Source: Pseudomonas frederiksbergensis | GTDB lineage: Bacteria; Pseudomonadota; Gammaproteobacteria; Pseudomonadales; Pseudomonadaceae | DNA length: 64,000 nucleotides | Direction of reading: 5' to 3' | Assembly (NCBI RefSeq): GCF_000802155.2 | Contig: NZ_JQGJ02000009.1 | Span: 1-64,000 of the forward strand | Shown: positions 51,312-59,300 of the stretch, one piece after another | How positions within the stretch are numbered: position 1 is the stretch's first letter | Layout: every line of letters begins with the position of its first letter | Notes under the pieces: generated by a model | What the model saw: only the letters and a program-made list of their open reading frames with translations | What the model was told of the DNA's origin: nothing | Database searches by the model: none | Position numbers and translations under genes: made by a program

Positions 51312-52823
51312 TCAGTCGTCTGAGGAACGTTGTTCAGCCTTTAGCACACGGCCGGCCGCAGTCAGGCGGTAGCGTTGTTTGCTGCTGTTGGGCTTGTCCG
51401 GAATGGTCATCTCGACCACGCCAAGCGCCAGTAATGGGGCCAAAACCTGCTCGCGGAACTTGCTACGGTTGCTGCGCCCGACGAAGGTCATCAGTTCTGG
51501 CGCAGAGTGATCGCCTGCCATCCTGTACAGCAGCGTTAACTGCTCTTGCTGCAAAGGCAGGCGAGTATCGACCTGTTGTCCTTCGACAGCGGACTCGGTC
51601 CCTACTTGGTCCCTACTTAGGCCCGACTTAGTCCCTACTTGGTCCCCGCTTGGGCCCGAAAGAGGCCCTTTTTCAATGGCGCGCTCAATCACCACCTTGA
51701 ACTGATCACTCTGCCGGTCGTCCTCCAGCCGGATCATTGGCCACGCATCGATAGCGCGCGGGATGCCGGTGCCCAAACCGCGATAGGGGAGAATGTGCAC
51801 AGCGTGGGAGGTGAGCGTCGGGTTACGGCGGTTGGACAGGCCGAATCGGATTTTCTCGGTATCGAGCACGTCAGGCAGGTGCCCAGGGCTGATCAATTCG
51901 ATGCGGTCGGCGAAGATCATGATCCGGATGGAGGCGCTGACAAAGTAATCACGGTGGATCAGGGCATTGACCAGCAGCTCTTCGAACACTTCCTCCGGCA
52001 CTTCCAGCTGGCCGAGGGAATTGAAGCCCTGCTGGCGTTGCACATGGCGCAGGTTACGTTTGATGAAGGCGAGGCTGCGGCGGTATTGCTCCGGCAGGTT
52101 GCCGTCGATGTCTTCGCTGTCGAGGTAGTGGCGGTCATGCAGCACCGTACCCGGAAACGCCACCGCTTTGATGTCGAACGCAGGGCACAGTCGTTGTGGC
52201 GTTCTGCCGAAGAGCAACAAACCGGCCAAGTTAGGTATGCCGCCGCTGGCGAGGCCGAGGTTTTCCAGGATTTGGATGGTTTCCAAACCTGCTTGCTCGG
52301 GGCTTTGCCGAAAACGATGTTGGAAGTAATCGCCCAGCGCCTGAGTGTCGATATCCGTCACGCTGCAGCCCGCGACCGGTACTGCATCGGCGCGCACCAG
52401 CCCGGCTTGCTGGAATAAACGCTGTAGCTCTTCGCGCGCCGTGACCCGGCGTTTATCGGCCCCGTTCTTGACCCAGATGCGACCCTGGTTGTCGACGTAG
52501 GGTTTGTTCAGTCCTTGTTCGACTGTCACCACCATGACCAGTCCGTGCTCGGTCTGAAGGTTACTGGATAATGGATTGATCGCCGGGCGGACATTCTGTG
52601 AGGCCGCGTTGGAGAGCAACTGATTAAGTCGCGCAACGTCGATGCTACCCAGCCCGCTAAACTCCCCTGAGTCCTCTACGCCAATTATCAGATAGCCACC
52701 CGACGTATTGGCGAACGCCACCAACTCGGCTGCCAAGGCATCGATATTGTTGAAATCACGCTTGAACTGATGGCGACTGTCCTCACCACGTGCAAGGATC
52801 TGATGAAGCTCGGCAAGGGTCAT
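51312..52823 (-). CDS. AlbA/Schlafen-domain putative DNA-binding regulator
   Basis: The 503-residue protein has an N-terminal Schlafen/AlbA_2 domain (SRHQFKRDFNNIDALAAELVAFANTSGGYLIIGVED, residues 16-51) and a central ATPase-like fold typical of RecG-like regulators, with EELLVNALIHRDYF near 280. The C-terminal part (about 435-500) looks like a winged helix. A linker of two 11-residue repeats (SGDQVGTKSGL, SRDQVGTESAV, about 393-415) joins them; its DNA is five 11-bp repeats. It is transcribed with hsdR and hsdM, lying between them. Such genes recur in type I loci, but their role is not settled. Confidence 0.88.
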   Translation of the reverse strand: MTLAELHQILARGEDSRHQFKRDFNNIDALAAELVAFANTSGGYLIIGVEDSGEFSGLGSIDVARLNQLLSNAASQNVRPAINPLSSNLQTEHGLVMVVTVEQGLNKPYVDNQGRIWVKNGADKRRVTAREELQRLFQQAGLVRADAVPVAGCSVTDIDTQALGDYFQHRFRQSPEQAGLETIQILENLGLASGGIPNLAGLLLFGRTPQRLCPAFDIKAVAFPGTVLHDRHYLDSEDIDGNLPEQYRRSLAFIKRNLRHVQRQQGFNSLGQLEVPEEVFEELLVNALIHRDYFVSASIRIMIFADRIELISPGHLPDVLDTEKIRFGLSNRRNPTLTSHAVHILPYRGLGTGIPRAIDAWPMIRLEDDRQSDQFKVVIERAIEKGPLSGPSGDQVGTKSGLSRDQVGTESAVEGQQVDTRLPLQQEQLTLLYRMAGDHSAPELMTFVGRSNRSKFREQVLAPLLALGVVEMTIPDKPNSSKQRYRLTAAGRVLKAEQRSSDD

Positions 52824-52919
52824 TAAACTTCTCTAGGTGTTGCGGTCGATAAATCGGTAGCAGGAGGCATTATTCCTCATGAAGGAGGGCGGTGGCCAAT
52901 CCGACAGTCCGGATCGGCC

Positions 52920-55900
52920 TCACCCCGTTTGTGCCCAGAGGTTATCATTCAGGGCATCTAGCACCGCGGCGAGGTTGCCGCCGAGCATCTTGTCCAGCCG
53001 CTTGCTGCCGCCATCATTTCTGAACGCTTCACCAATCTGCTTCTCGTCAATAACCACTTCGTGCACCAGTTGTCTGGAAAGGCGGTCCAGCCACTTACGC
53101 TGGACTTGAGTCCATGGGTGCAGGGCGTAAATAGTCTCCATCGCTTTGGTTACGCGCTGTTCGAATGGCAGCAGCGCCCCCCCGAGGGCTGCGCGGCGGA
53201 TGAAGCCGACGATGCTGGCCGCGATCTCCTGGTTGGTCTGGTTACGCCAGGCGCTTTGCAGGTTCACCTCGCTGTAACCATGGCCGTCGAGCAACAAGCG
53301 CACTTCGCGCAGTTGTTCGCGGGTGAGATCTTGCGGGCGGTTGACCACTACCCCCAGGGCCACCGACTGGTTCAGCTGATTCCTGACGAAGTCATTGAAG
53401 CTTTCCAGATAGTCGGCGGGCTTATGGTAATCGCCGTAGTTCTGCTCACGGGTCATCAGTTCGTCCGTGTGGGTGGAGATCACCGGGTAGTTCAGCGACC
53501 CCAGCAGGGCATTCACCGTGGCGAGCTGGTTGAGCAATTGAGCATGCTGTTGAATGAACTGGGCCGCTTGCTGCGGACCGAGCTTGTGCAGGTGCTGGTG
53601 CAGTTTGTCGGGGGCTACGCCCCAGATATCTTCCAGTTCAGCGAGCTTGTCCTTGAGGATTTGCTTCTGCTCGGCTTTATGGGTGGCTTTGCGCAGGATG
53701 CGCATGACCCGCTGGCTCAGTTGGTCCAAAACGTCGTGGGCATGGCTGGTGTCTGGCAGGTTGCCCGGAGCATCGAGGCTGGCCGGGTTGGTCAGTTCAC
53801 TGACCAGTTGTTCCAGGCTGATGTTCGGGTCCTTCACCAGCGGCTTCATTGTATCGACTGGTTCGAGCGCTGCGTACAGATCAACGGGATCGTAGATCTT
53901 GAAGACCGTCTTGCCAATGTCATCGCAGCGGCGAGTCGCGCGGCCCTTCATCTGTTCGTAGAGAATGCGCGAACGCACCCGGCGCATGAACACCAAGTGG
54001 CAGATGCGCGGCACGTCGATACCGGTGGTCAACAAGTCGACCGTGATGGCAATGCTCGGGTAGCGCTCGTTCTTGTACTGGCGGATCAGTTGTTTGACCT
54101 TGTCACTCTGCCCAGTGATGATTTGTACAGCCGCCTGGTTGTAATCCTCGTCGTGAACGTTCTTGAAGGCTTCGTCCAGGAGGGTTTTCACCCGCTCGGC
54201 ATGCGCCTGGTTGACGCAGAAGATCATCGTTTTTTCGTCGCCCAACGGGTCGAGCTCTTGTGCCAGTTGCTCGCAGATGACCTTGTCGAAACCGGGAGTA
54301 ATTACGCGACGATTGAAGGACTCGATTTCGAAGTCGAGTTCGTCCTCGAGTTCGGCGACATCCACTTCGCCAGTGCTCGTATCGATGACGCTGACGCTCT
54401 CGCCCTTCGCAAAGTGAATGCCGTTATCACTCAGTTGGGTCTTGTAGCGGATGGGCGGTTCATGATCGATCAACCAGTCGTCAGCCACGGCCTCACGATA
54501 GCTATAGGTGAATATCGGGGCACCGAAGACTTCACTGGTGTGCTTGGCTGGCGTGGCTGTGAGGCCGATGCGGCAGGCGTCGAAGTAATCGAGCACGCGG
54601 CGATACTGCGACAGGTATTGGTTGAAGTCGCGCACCGTCAGCTCGCCCTCAGTCATTTCCTGGTCGAGGGTGTAACCGCGGTGGGCTTCGTCGACGATGA
54701 TGCAGTCAAAGGCATCGATGGGCGGCGGAGTGTCTGACTGGAAGATGCGCATGACCATGGCCTGCACAGTGGCGACCTGGACCCGTGTTTCTGCTTCGGC
54801 AGCCATGTCGCCGAGTTCTTTGATGTTGTAGATTTGCGCCAACGTGTGGCTCTTTTCCAGCGTCGCTTCGTTGAAGGCTTCGATGGCCTGCTGCCCGAGG
54901 GCGCTGCGATCTACGAGGAAAAGAATACGGCGAAAGCGCTCGGCCTTCAGCAAGCGGTACATCAGGCCAATGATTGTGCGCGTTTTGCCGGTCCCTGTGG
55001 CCATGGCCAGCAGGCATTGGCGGCGATTGGCCGCCAGCGCTTGCTCGACGGCGCGGATGGCGTTCTCCTGATAGCCCCGAAGCTTGAGATAGCCGAAGCC
55101 TTCCTGTTTTAGCATCGCTTCGGCGTCTTCAGTGTTGCGCTTGAGCAGGTCGAGCAGGCCGTCTGGTGTGTGGAAGTCCTGCAACGGCCGGCGCAGATTG
55201 GCCGGGCTGCGCAAGTCGCGGAACCAAATGCCGGACAGCTCGGCGAGTTGTTTAATGTAGGGACGACCATTGCAGGCGAACGCGAACGGGACTTTGAAGT
55301 GGTCGCCCTGGCCGTCGGCCCAGCCCTCGCTCTGCCCGGCCGGTTGCAGATCGTTTGTCACGATCAACTGGCGTGAATAGCGCTCGGCTTGGGAGATGCG
55401 GTCGGCTATGTTGACGCGCTTACGCTTGGCTTCGACTATGGCAACCGGCATGAGGCCAGCGAATAGCACGTAATCAGCGTTCTCTTTCGCTTTGCTGGTT
55501 GGCCATTCGGCGATGGCCTTGTTTTTGCCCTTTTCGGGCCGAGCGCCGTTGCTGTAGGTCAGGTCGAGTGAATCGGCCTCCCAGCCCGCATCGTTCAACT
55601 GTTGATCGATAAGGATACGGGTGAGGTCTTCGTTGAGGTCGAACTGGCTGCTGGCTTGCTGAGTCTTGCGCGTGACCTGCTGGACAGCTTTGGGCTGATC
55701 CTCAAGTTGTTGCTGCAGCACTTTCAGCCGCGCTTCGAAATCGACTCGGGCTTTGGATAGCTCTGCCTCGCGCTCCAGAGCAATCTGCTCGTAGATACGC
55801 GCTTCCTCGTTCATCTGTCCGGCGAGACTGGCTTGCTCTTGCTTTTCTTGCGCCAATAGCTCGGCTAACTGGTGGTTGCTCTCGAGTTGCTGACGACTGT

Positions 55901-56384
55901 CGCCCAGCTCTGCACGAAGTTTTTCGATCTGTCCCTGCAGCTCACGCAGAGGCTCACTCGGATCCACCGGCACCATGAAAGGCCCGGCCTTGAAGGCGCT
56001 GCCGCCCTTGCCGAATGACTGGTGGTACCAGATCGCCAAGGCGCGAGCGACCCGCAGCCCATCCAGTGCTTCGCGATGCAGGGTGCGGAATTCGTGGGTG
56101 GCCTTGTTGCCTTCGACCCGCAGCGTATGGAACAGGTTGCGGATGTTGCCGTCGAGCTGGATTTCACGGCTCAGGCGATACAGCAGGTCAGCTTGGGACG
56201 TGGTGGCGTCGAACTCAATGCCTGCTCTTACCGCCAGATCCTGGGCGAGCGCTTCGCCCAACTGTCGCAGTTTGATCAGCGTCGTGTTGGGGTCACTGGA
56301 AAAAACTCGCTCGGCCGTATTGGCAAGTTGAAAAAAGACCGGATCGTGTTCTTTGAAGAAGGCGAAGTTGCTGCTCTCTGCCAT
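52920..56384 (-). CDS. hsdR: type I restriction endonuclease subunit HsdR
   Basis: The 1154-residue motor/nuclease has an N-terminal DUF4145-like segment and a coiled-coil stretch near 125-230. A PD-(D/E)XK nuclease follows with NADYVLFAGLMPVAIVEAKRKR near 305-326. SF2 helicase motifs are GTGKTRTI near residue 468 and DEAHRGY near 563, with a later TGIDVPRICHLVFMRRVRS (motif V/VI region). This is an EcoEI-like HsdR. It starts the operon hsdR-AlbA-hsdM-hsdS on the minus strand. The gap to the next minus-strand gene is about 200 bases, so it has its own promoter. Confidence 0.95.
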   Translation of the reverse strand: MAESSNFAFFKEHDPVFFQLANTAERVFSSDPNTTLIKLRQLGEALAQDLAVRAGIEFDATTSQADLLYRLSREIQLDGNIRNLFHTLRVEGNKATHEFRTLHREALDGLRVARALAIWYHQSFGKGGSAFKAGPFMVPVDPSEPLRELQGQIEKLRAELGDSRQQLESNHQLAELLAQEKQEQASLAGQMNEEARIYEQIALEREAELSKARVDFEARLKVLQQQLEDQPKAVQQVTRKTQQASSQFDLNEDLTRILIDQQLNDAGWEADSLDLTYSNGARPEKGKNKAIAEWPTSKAKENADYVLFAGLMPVAIVEAKRKRVNIADRISQAERYSRQLIVTNDLQPAGQSEGWADGQGDHFKVPFAFACNGRPYIKQLAELSGIWFRDLRSPANLRRPLQDFHTPDGLLDLLKRNTEDAEAMLKQEGFGYLKLRGYQENAIRAVEQALAANRRQCLLAMATGTGKTRTIIGLMYRLLKAERFRRILFLVDRSALGQQAIEAFNEATLEKSHTLAQIYNIKELGDMAAEAETRVQVATVQAMVMRIFQSDTPPPIDAFDCIIVDEAHRGYTLDQEMTEGELTVRDFNQYLSQYRRVLDYFDACRIGLTATPAKHTSEVFGAPIFTYSYREAVADDWLIDHEPPIRYKTQLSDNGIHFAKGESVSVIDTSTGEVDVAELEDELDFEIESFNRRVITPGFDKVICEQLAQELDPLGDEKTMIFCVNQAHAERVKTLLDEAFKNVHDEDYNQAAVQIITGQSDKVKQLIRQYKNERYPSIAITVDLLTTGIDVPRICHLVFMRRVRSRILYEQMKGRATRRCDDIGKTVFKIYDPVDLYAALEPVDTMKPLVKDPNISLEQLVSELTNPASLDAPGNLPDTSHAHDVLDQLSQRVMRILRKATHKAEQKQILKDKLAELEDIWGVAPDKLHQHLHKLGPQQAAQFIQQHAQLLNQLATVNALLGSLNYPVISTHTDELMTREQNYGDYHKPADYLESFNDFVRNQLNQSVALGVVVNRPQDLTREQLREVRLLLDGHGYSEVNLQSAWRNQTNQEIAASIVGFIRRAALGGALLPFEQRVTKAMETIYALHPWTQVQRKWLDRLSRQLVHEVVIDEKQIGEAFRNDGGSKRLDKMLGGNLAAVLDALNDNLWAQTG

Positions 56385-56583
56385 GTTCCATCCTTGAGTG
56401 AGTCACCGGCCATCCCGAGAGTGCCGACGCAATGAGGGCATAATGCCATGCGAAGCGTGGTACGTGTATTACAGTGTGTGCTTACGAGCGCTTGGAAAAA
56501 CAGCCCCGCGTGGTGACAGGGCTCTTCTGCATTTTATGCAACTGCGTCGATAACCATCACAGATCGTCGGTGAGCTCGCAAAG

Positions 56584-57600
56584 CTAGTCCCCTGTGTATC
56601 CTTCATCCTCGCAAGGCTCCCAATAAAACGTAAACAGCACCAACTGCGCCACCGGCTCATAGAACATCATGATCAGATCCGCCCCCCAGCTCTGGTAATG
56701 ATGTGCGGGTACGCTCGCCACGTGATGAAACGGGTGTCCAGCGGGGCTGCACGGGTATCCTGCTGTTACTCCGTTCTCCTGGCGTTCCGCATAACCAAGC
56801 GAAAGACTGGAAACCGGAAATTTCGAGTAGTCCGCCACACCACCAATCTGCTCGACAAACGTCATCTGCTCAACGTCGTACAGGGGGACCCCATCGACTA
56901 ACGCTGATGGGAAGAACAGGCGCCCCGAGTTCCGATAAAGCTTTTTGGCCGCTTCATAGGCCGTTTTCTGATCCGCGTACATTTCGAGCAGGTTCGCGCG
57001 CGCCTCCACATACGGGTCGGCTAAATACTGGTTGTCCGGATGCAGGAAGAAATAGCGCGGGTCGCCCATCAGACGATACTGCCCCTGCTCGACCTTGAAA
57101 CCAATCCAGTTGGTATGCACGAGCGGAGAATGCCACCAGGTGTCCTCCGTCGCTTGACCCACGAAGTGATGTTCTGACGGCTCCATGGGACCCAGCATGG
57201 TCAGATATCCGGACCACTCAGGATTGACCACACTGAGGTCGATGCTAAAGAACGGTTGCAAGTGCTCGATGAGCTCCGCGTGTTCGGGCACGAATACCGT
57301 CTCGGGGTCTGGGAACGGGTACAGCCCATACGGTACCTCGGTGTAATCCGGCCAGCGTCGCTCAACCTCACGAAGCACATCTGTGAACTCAAGGGCTTTG
57401 TGCAACCCTTTCCTGTAGTCGTTCAGCAGGGCTTGTGCCACACCAAAATGTTCCGAACTAAGCTGTCCCAGATCATCTGCGGACACTACGTGCCTGTAAG
57501 GGGCACGCATCGACCGCACGATCGATCGTAAACATTTCGCGGAGGCACTGTGGTCGTTGACGAGCACGTCCTTGTATCTGAGAAAGGCGGATTCGCTCAT
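56584..57600 (-). CDS. hypothetical protein, 338 residues
   Basis: The product has no domain I recognise. It is rich in aromatic residues in its second half (TEDTWWHSPLVHTNWIGF, DPRYFFLHPDNQYLADPY) and ends acidic (WEPCEDEGYTGD). No signal peptide, membrane helix or nuclease motif is visible; it is probably cytoplasmic. It starts at ATG 57,600, diverging from the unknown 486-residue gene, so the two share a 176-base control region. It sits within a defence island, but nothing in the sequence gives it a role. Confidence 0.75.
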   Translation of the reverse strand: MSESAFLRYKDVLVNDHSASAKCLRSIVRSMRAPYRHVVSADDLGQLSSEHFGVAQALLNDYRKGLHKALEFTDVLREVERRWPDYTEVPYGLYPFPDPETVFVPEHAELIEHLQPFFSIDLSVVNPEWSGYLTMLGPMEPSEHHFVGQATEDTWWHSPLVHTNWIGFKVEQGQYRLMGDPRYFFLHPDNQYLADPYVEARANLLEMYADQKTAYEAAKKLYRNSGRLFFPSALVDGVPLYDVEQMTFVEQIGGVADYSKFPVSSLSLGYAERQENGVTAGYPCSPAGHPFHHVASVPAHHYQSWGADLIMMFYEPVAQLVLFTFYWEPCEDEGYTGD

Positions 57601-57776
57601 TTGTTGTCGTCCTTACTACATGTCCGTGAGTGCCCCCCATATTTTTGCCGGAGAGTATTTTTTTCTGAGCCTTGGAACCTGCTCCAATTGTTTACCTGTA
57701 TGAACAGCCAACATGGACGGGCCCGGCGCTTTTGCTTAGGGTATGGCCATTCGATACTACCTGCAAGGCAGCCGGC

Positions 57777-59237
57777 ATGAAGCGTGAACAGTTTTTGCTC
57801 CAACCTGAAGTCGAGGCTTTTGTTGAATGGCTGGCGACGAATTTGCCAACCCTGACCTTCAAGCTTCGTTTCAAATCCAGCAAATTTGTACCGGGTGGTT
57901 TGCAGGAGGATGTTCGCGGTTTCGAGCAGGTGCTGGCGCACTATCGCTGGAAGGCCAGCTGGCTGGATAGCAGCCAGGCATCGGTGGACTCGCAAACCTG
58001 GGCGCAGACGCAACGTTCTCTCGGCCAGCTTCGCGAGTGGCTCAAGAGTGCGGTTGAGCAGGGCGATGAGCCGCAAGCGTTGCAGGCGTGTTTGCAGATT
58101 CTTCGTTGGGGCGGCGTGCGCGGTGCCATTCCGTTTTTGCATCGCCTGGCCGCCAAGGGTGAGTTGTCGGCTTATCTGCAAAAGATGGCCGGGCTCATGG
58201 CGCTCGATGGCGACAATGACCTGGATGAGCTCGATGCGAACAGCGTTGAACGCTTCGACGCGGGCCTGACCAAGATTCATGCGCTGCTGGATGGGTCCGG
58301 TTCGCCGATTTATGACAGCCGCGTCGGTGCGGCCATGGGCATGCTCTATTCGTTGTTTCGTGAGCAGTGGGCGGGGCGCGGTAAGCCGCTGTTGTCGTTT
58401 CCGTCCGGTGGTGCTCGTGGCAGCCAGATCCGCAATCCCGGAGCGTTTTTGAACGGTTTGGCGGCGCCGCAATTTTCTTCGATTCGCTACGAGACATGGG
58501 CTCGCTGCCAGGTGCGCCTGGGGTGGATCATTCGTGCCTTGCTTGAGCGTACCGAGTGGTTTGCCAACCAAGGCACGCTGCCCGCGCGGTGCCATGCGTT
58601 CGAAGCCAGCCTGTTCATGCTTGGCTACGACCTGCGCTGCTTTGGCGGGGCACTGAAAACTGCTGCGCTCCTGGAGGATGAGGAGGATAAGCCCGACCGT
58701 GAGAGCACTGGCTGGGTGCCGACGGGGAATACGTTCAATCGGGTGATCGCGGATTATCTGGAGTTCCGTCGCGACGGTGGGCAGCCGGATAAACCCTCAT
58801 TCGTCGACTGGCAGGTCGCGAACCGTGCAGTGTCCCGCTCGACCGCGCATGGCAACTGTTTTGCGTTTTCCATGCAGGAGTTCGACCTGTTCAACCGTTC
58901 ACTCGCAGAGCTGGAGCGGATCGTCGCCGGTGGCGAAGACGGGTTGCGTGCGGCCCTGTCCAGCGAGATGCTGGAGCCCTTCATCCTGGGGGACGAGCGG
59001 GTCAACGTGTGCCTGGTGGATGTACTGATCACGGGGCGGGCGTACCAGCGAGAGACGACGGGCGAGGCGCGTGTCGAATCAATTCTGGCCGCCGGCTACG
59101 CAGGCACCGCCAATTCCGCCAATACGCTGATGGCGTTGGGGCGCAACGTCGGCAAGCACTTTGGACTGCTCGACGCCGAGCATCTGCCTACGCCGCTCTT
59201 CGAGCAGTTCTTCGGTGAGTGCTCGCTGGAGGCGTGA
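57777..59237 (+). CDS. hypothetical protein of nuclease-helicase operon
   Basis: The 486-residue protein has no recognised domain. The N-terminal half (residues 1-160) is helical with repeated charged segments. The middle has a conserved-looking stretch, GKPLLSFPSGGARGSQIRNP near residues 203-222. The second half has QVANRAVSRSTAHGNCFAFSMQEFDLFNRSL near 350-380. An in-frame start 105 bases upstream is rejected because that part has no protein-like pattern. It is the first gene of a plus-strand operon; the next gene starts 63 bases later, which suggests the two act together. Confidence 0.8.
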   Translation: MKREQFLLQPEVEAFVEWLATNLPTLTFKLRFKSSKFVPGGLQEDVRGFEQVLAHYRWKASWLDSSQASVDSQTWAQTQRSLGQLREWLKSAVEQGDEPQALQACLQILRWGGVRGAIPFLHRLAAKGELSAYLQKMAGLMALDGDNDLDELDANSVERFDAGLTKIHALLDGSGSPIYDSRVGAAMGMLYSLFREQWAGRGKPLLSFPSGGARGSQIRNPGAFLNGLAAPQFSSIRYETWARCQVRLGWIIRALLERTEWFANQGTLPARCHAFEASLFMLGYDLRCFGGALKTAALLEDEEDKPDRESTGWVPTGNTFNRVIADYLEFRRDGGQPDKPSFVDWQVANRAVSRSTAHGNCFAFSMQEFDLFNRSLAELERIVAGGEDGLRAALSSEMLEPFILGDERVNVCLVDVLITGRAYQRETTGEARVESILAAGYAGTANSANTLMALGRNVGKHFGLLDAEHLPTPLFEQFFGECSLEA

Positions 59238-59300
59238 GCCTCACATCCACTTCGCTTAGCGTGCAGCGGTCTCGGGCACATCACAGGATTAGTCACGACC

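Noticed and set aside
53061..54737. Plus-strand open frame of about 560 codons opposite hsdR
   Set aside because: HsdR nuclease and helicase motifs on the other strand explain the sequence.
57672..57776. An upstream start for the 486-residue hypothetical protein
   Set aside because: The added 35 residues are not protein-like and ATG 57,777 is where the regular sequence begins.
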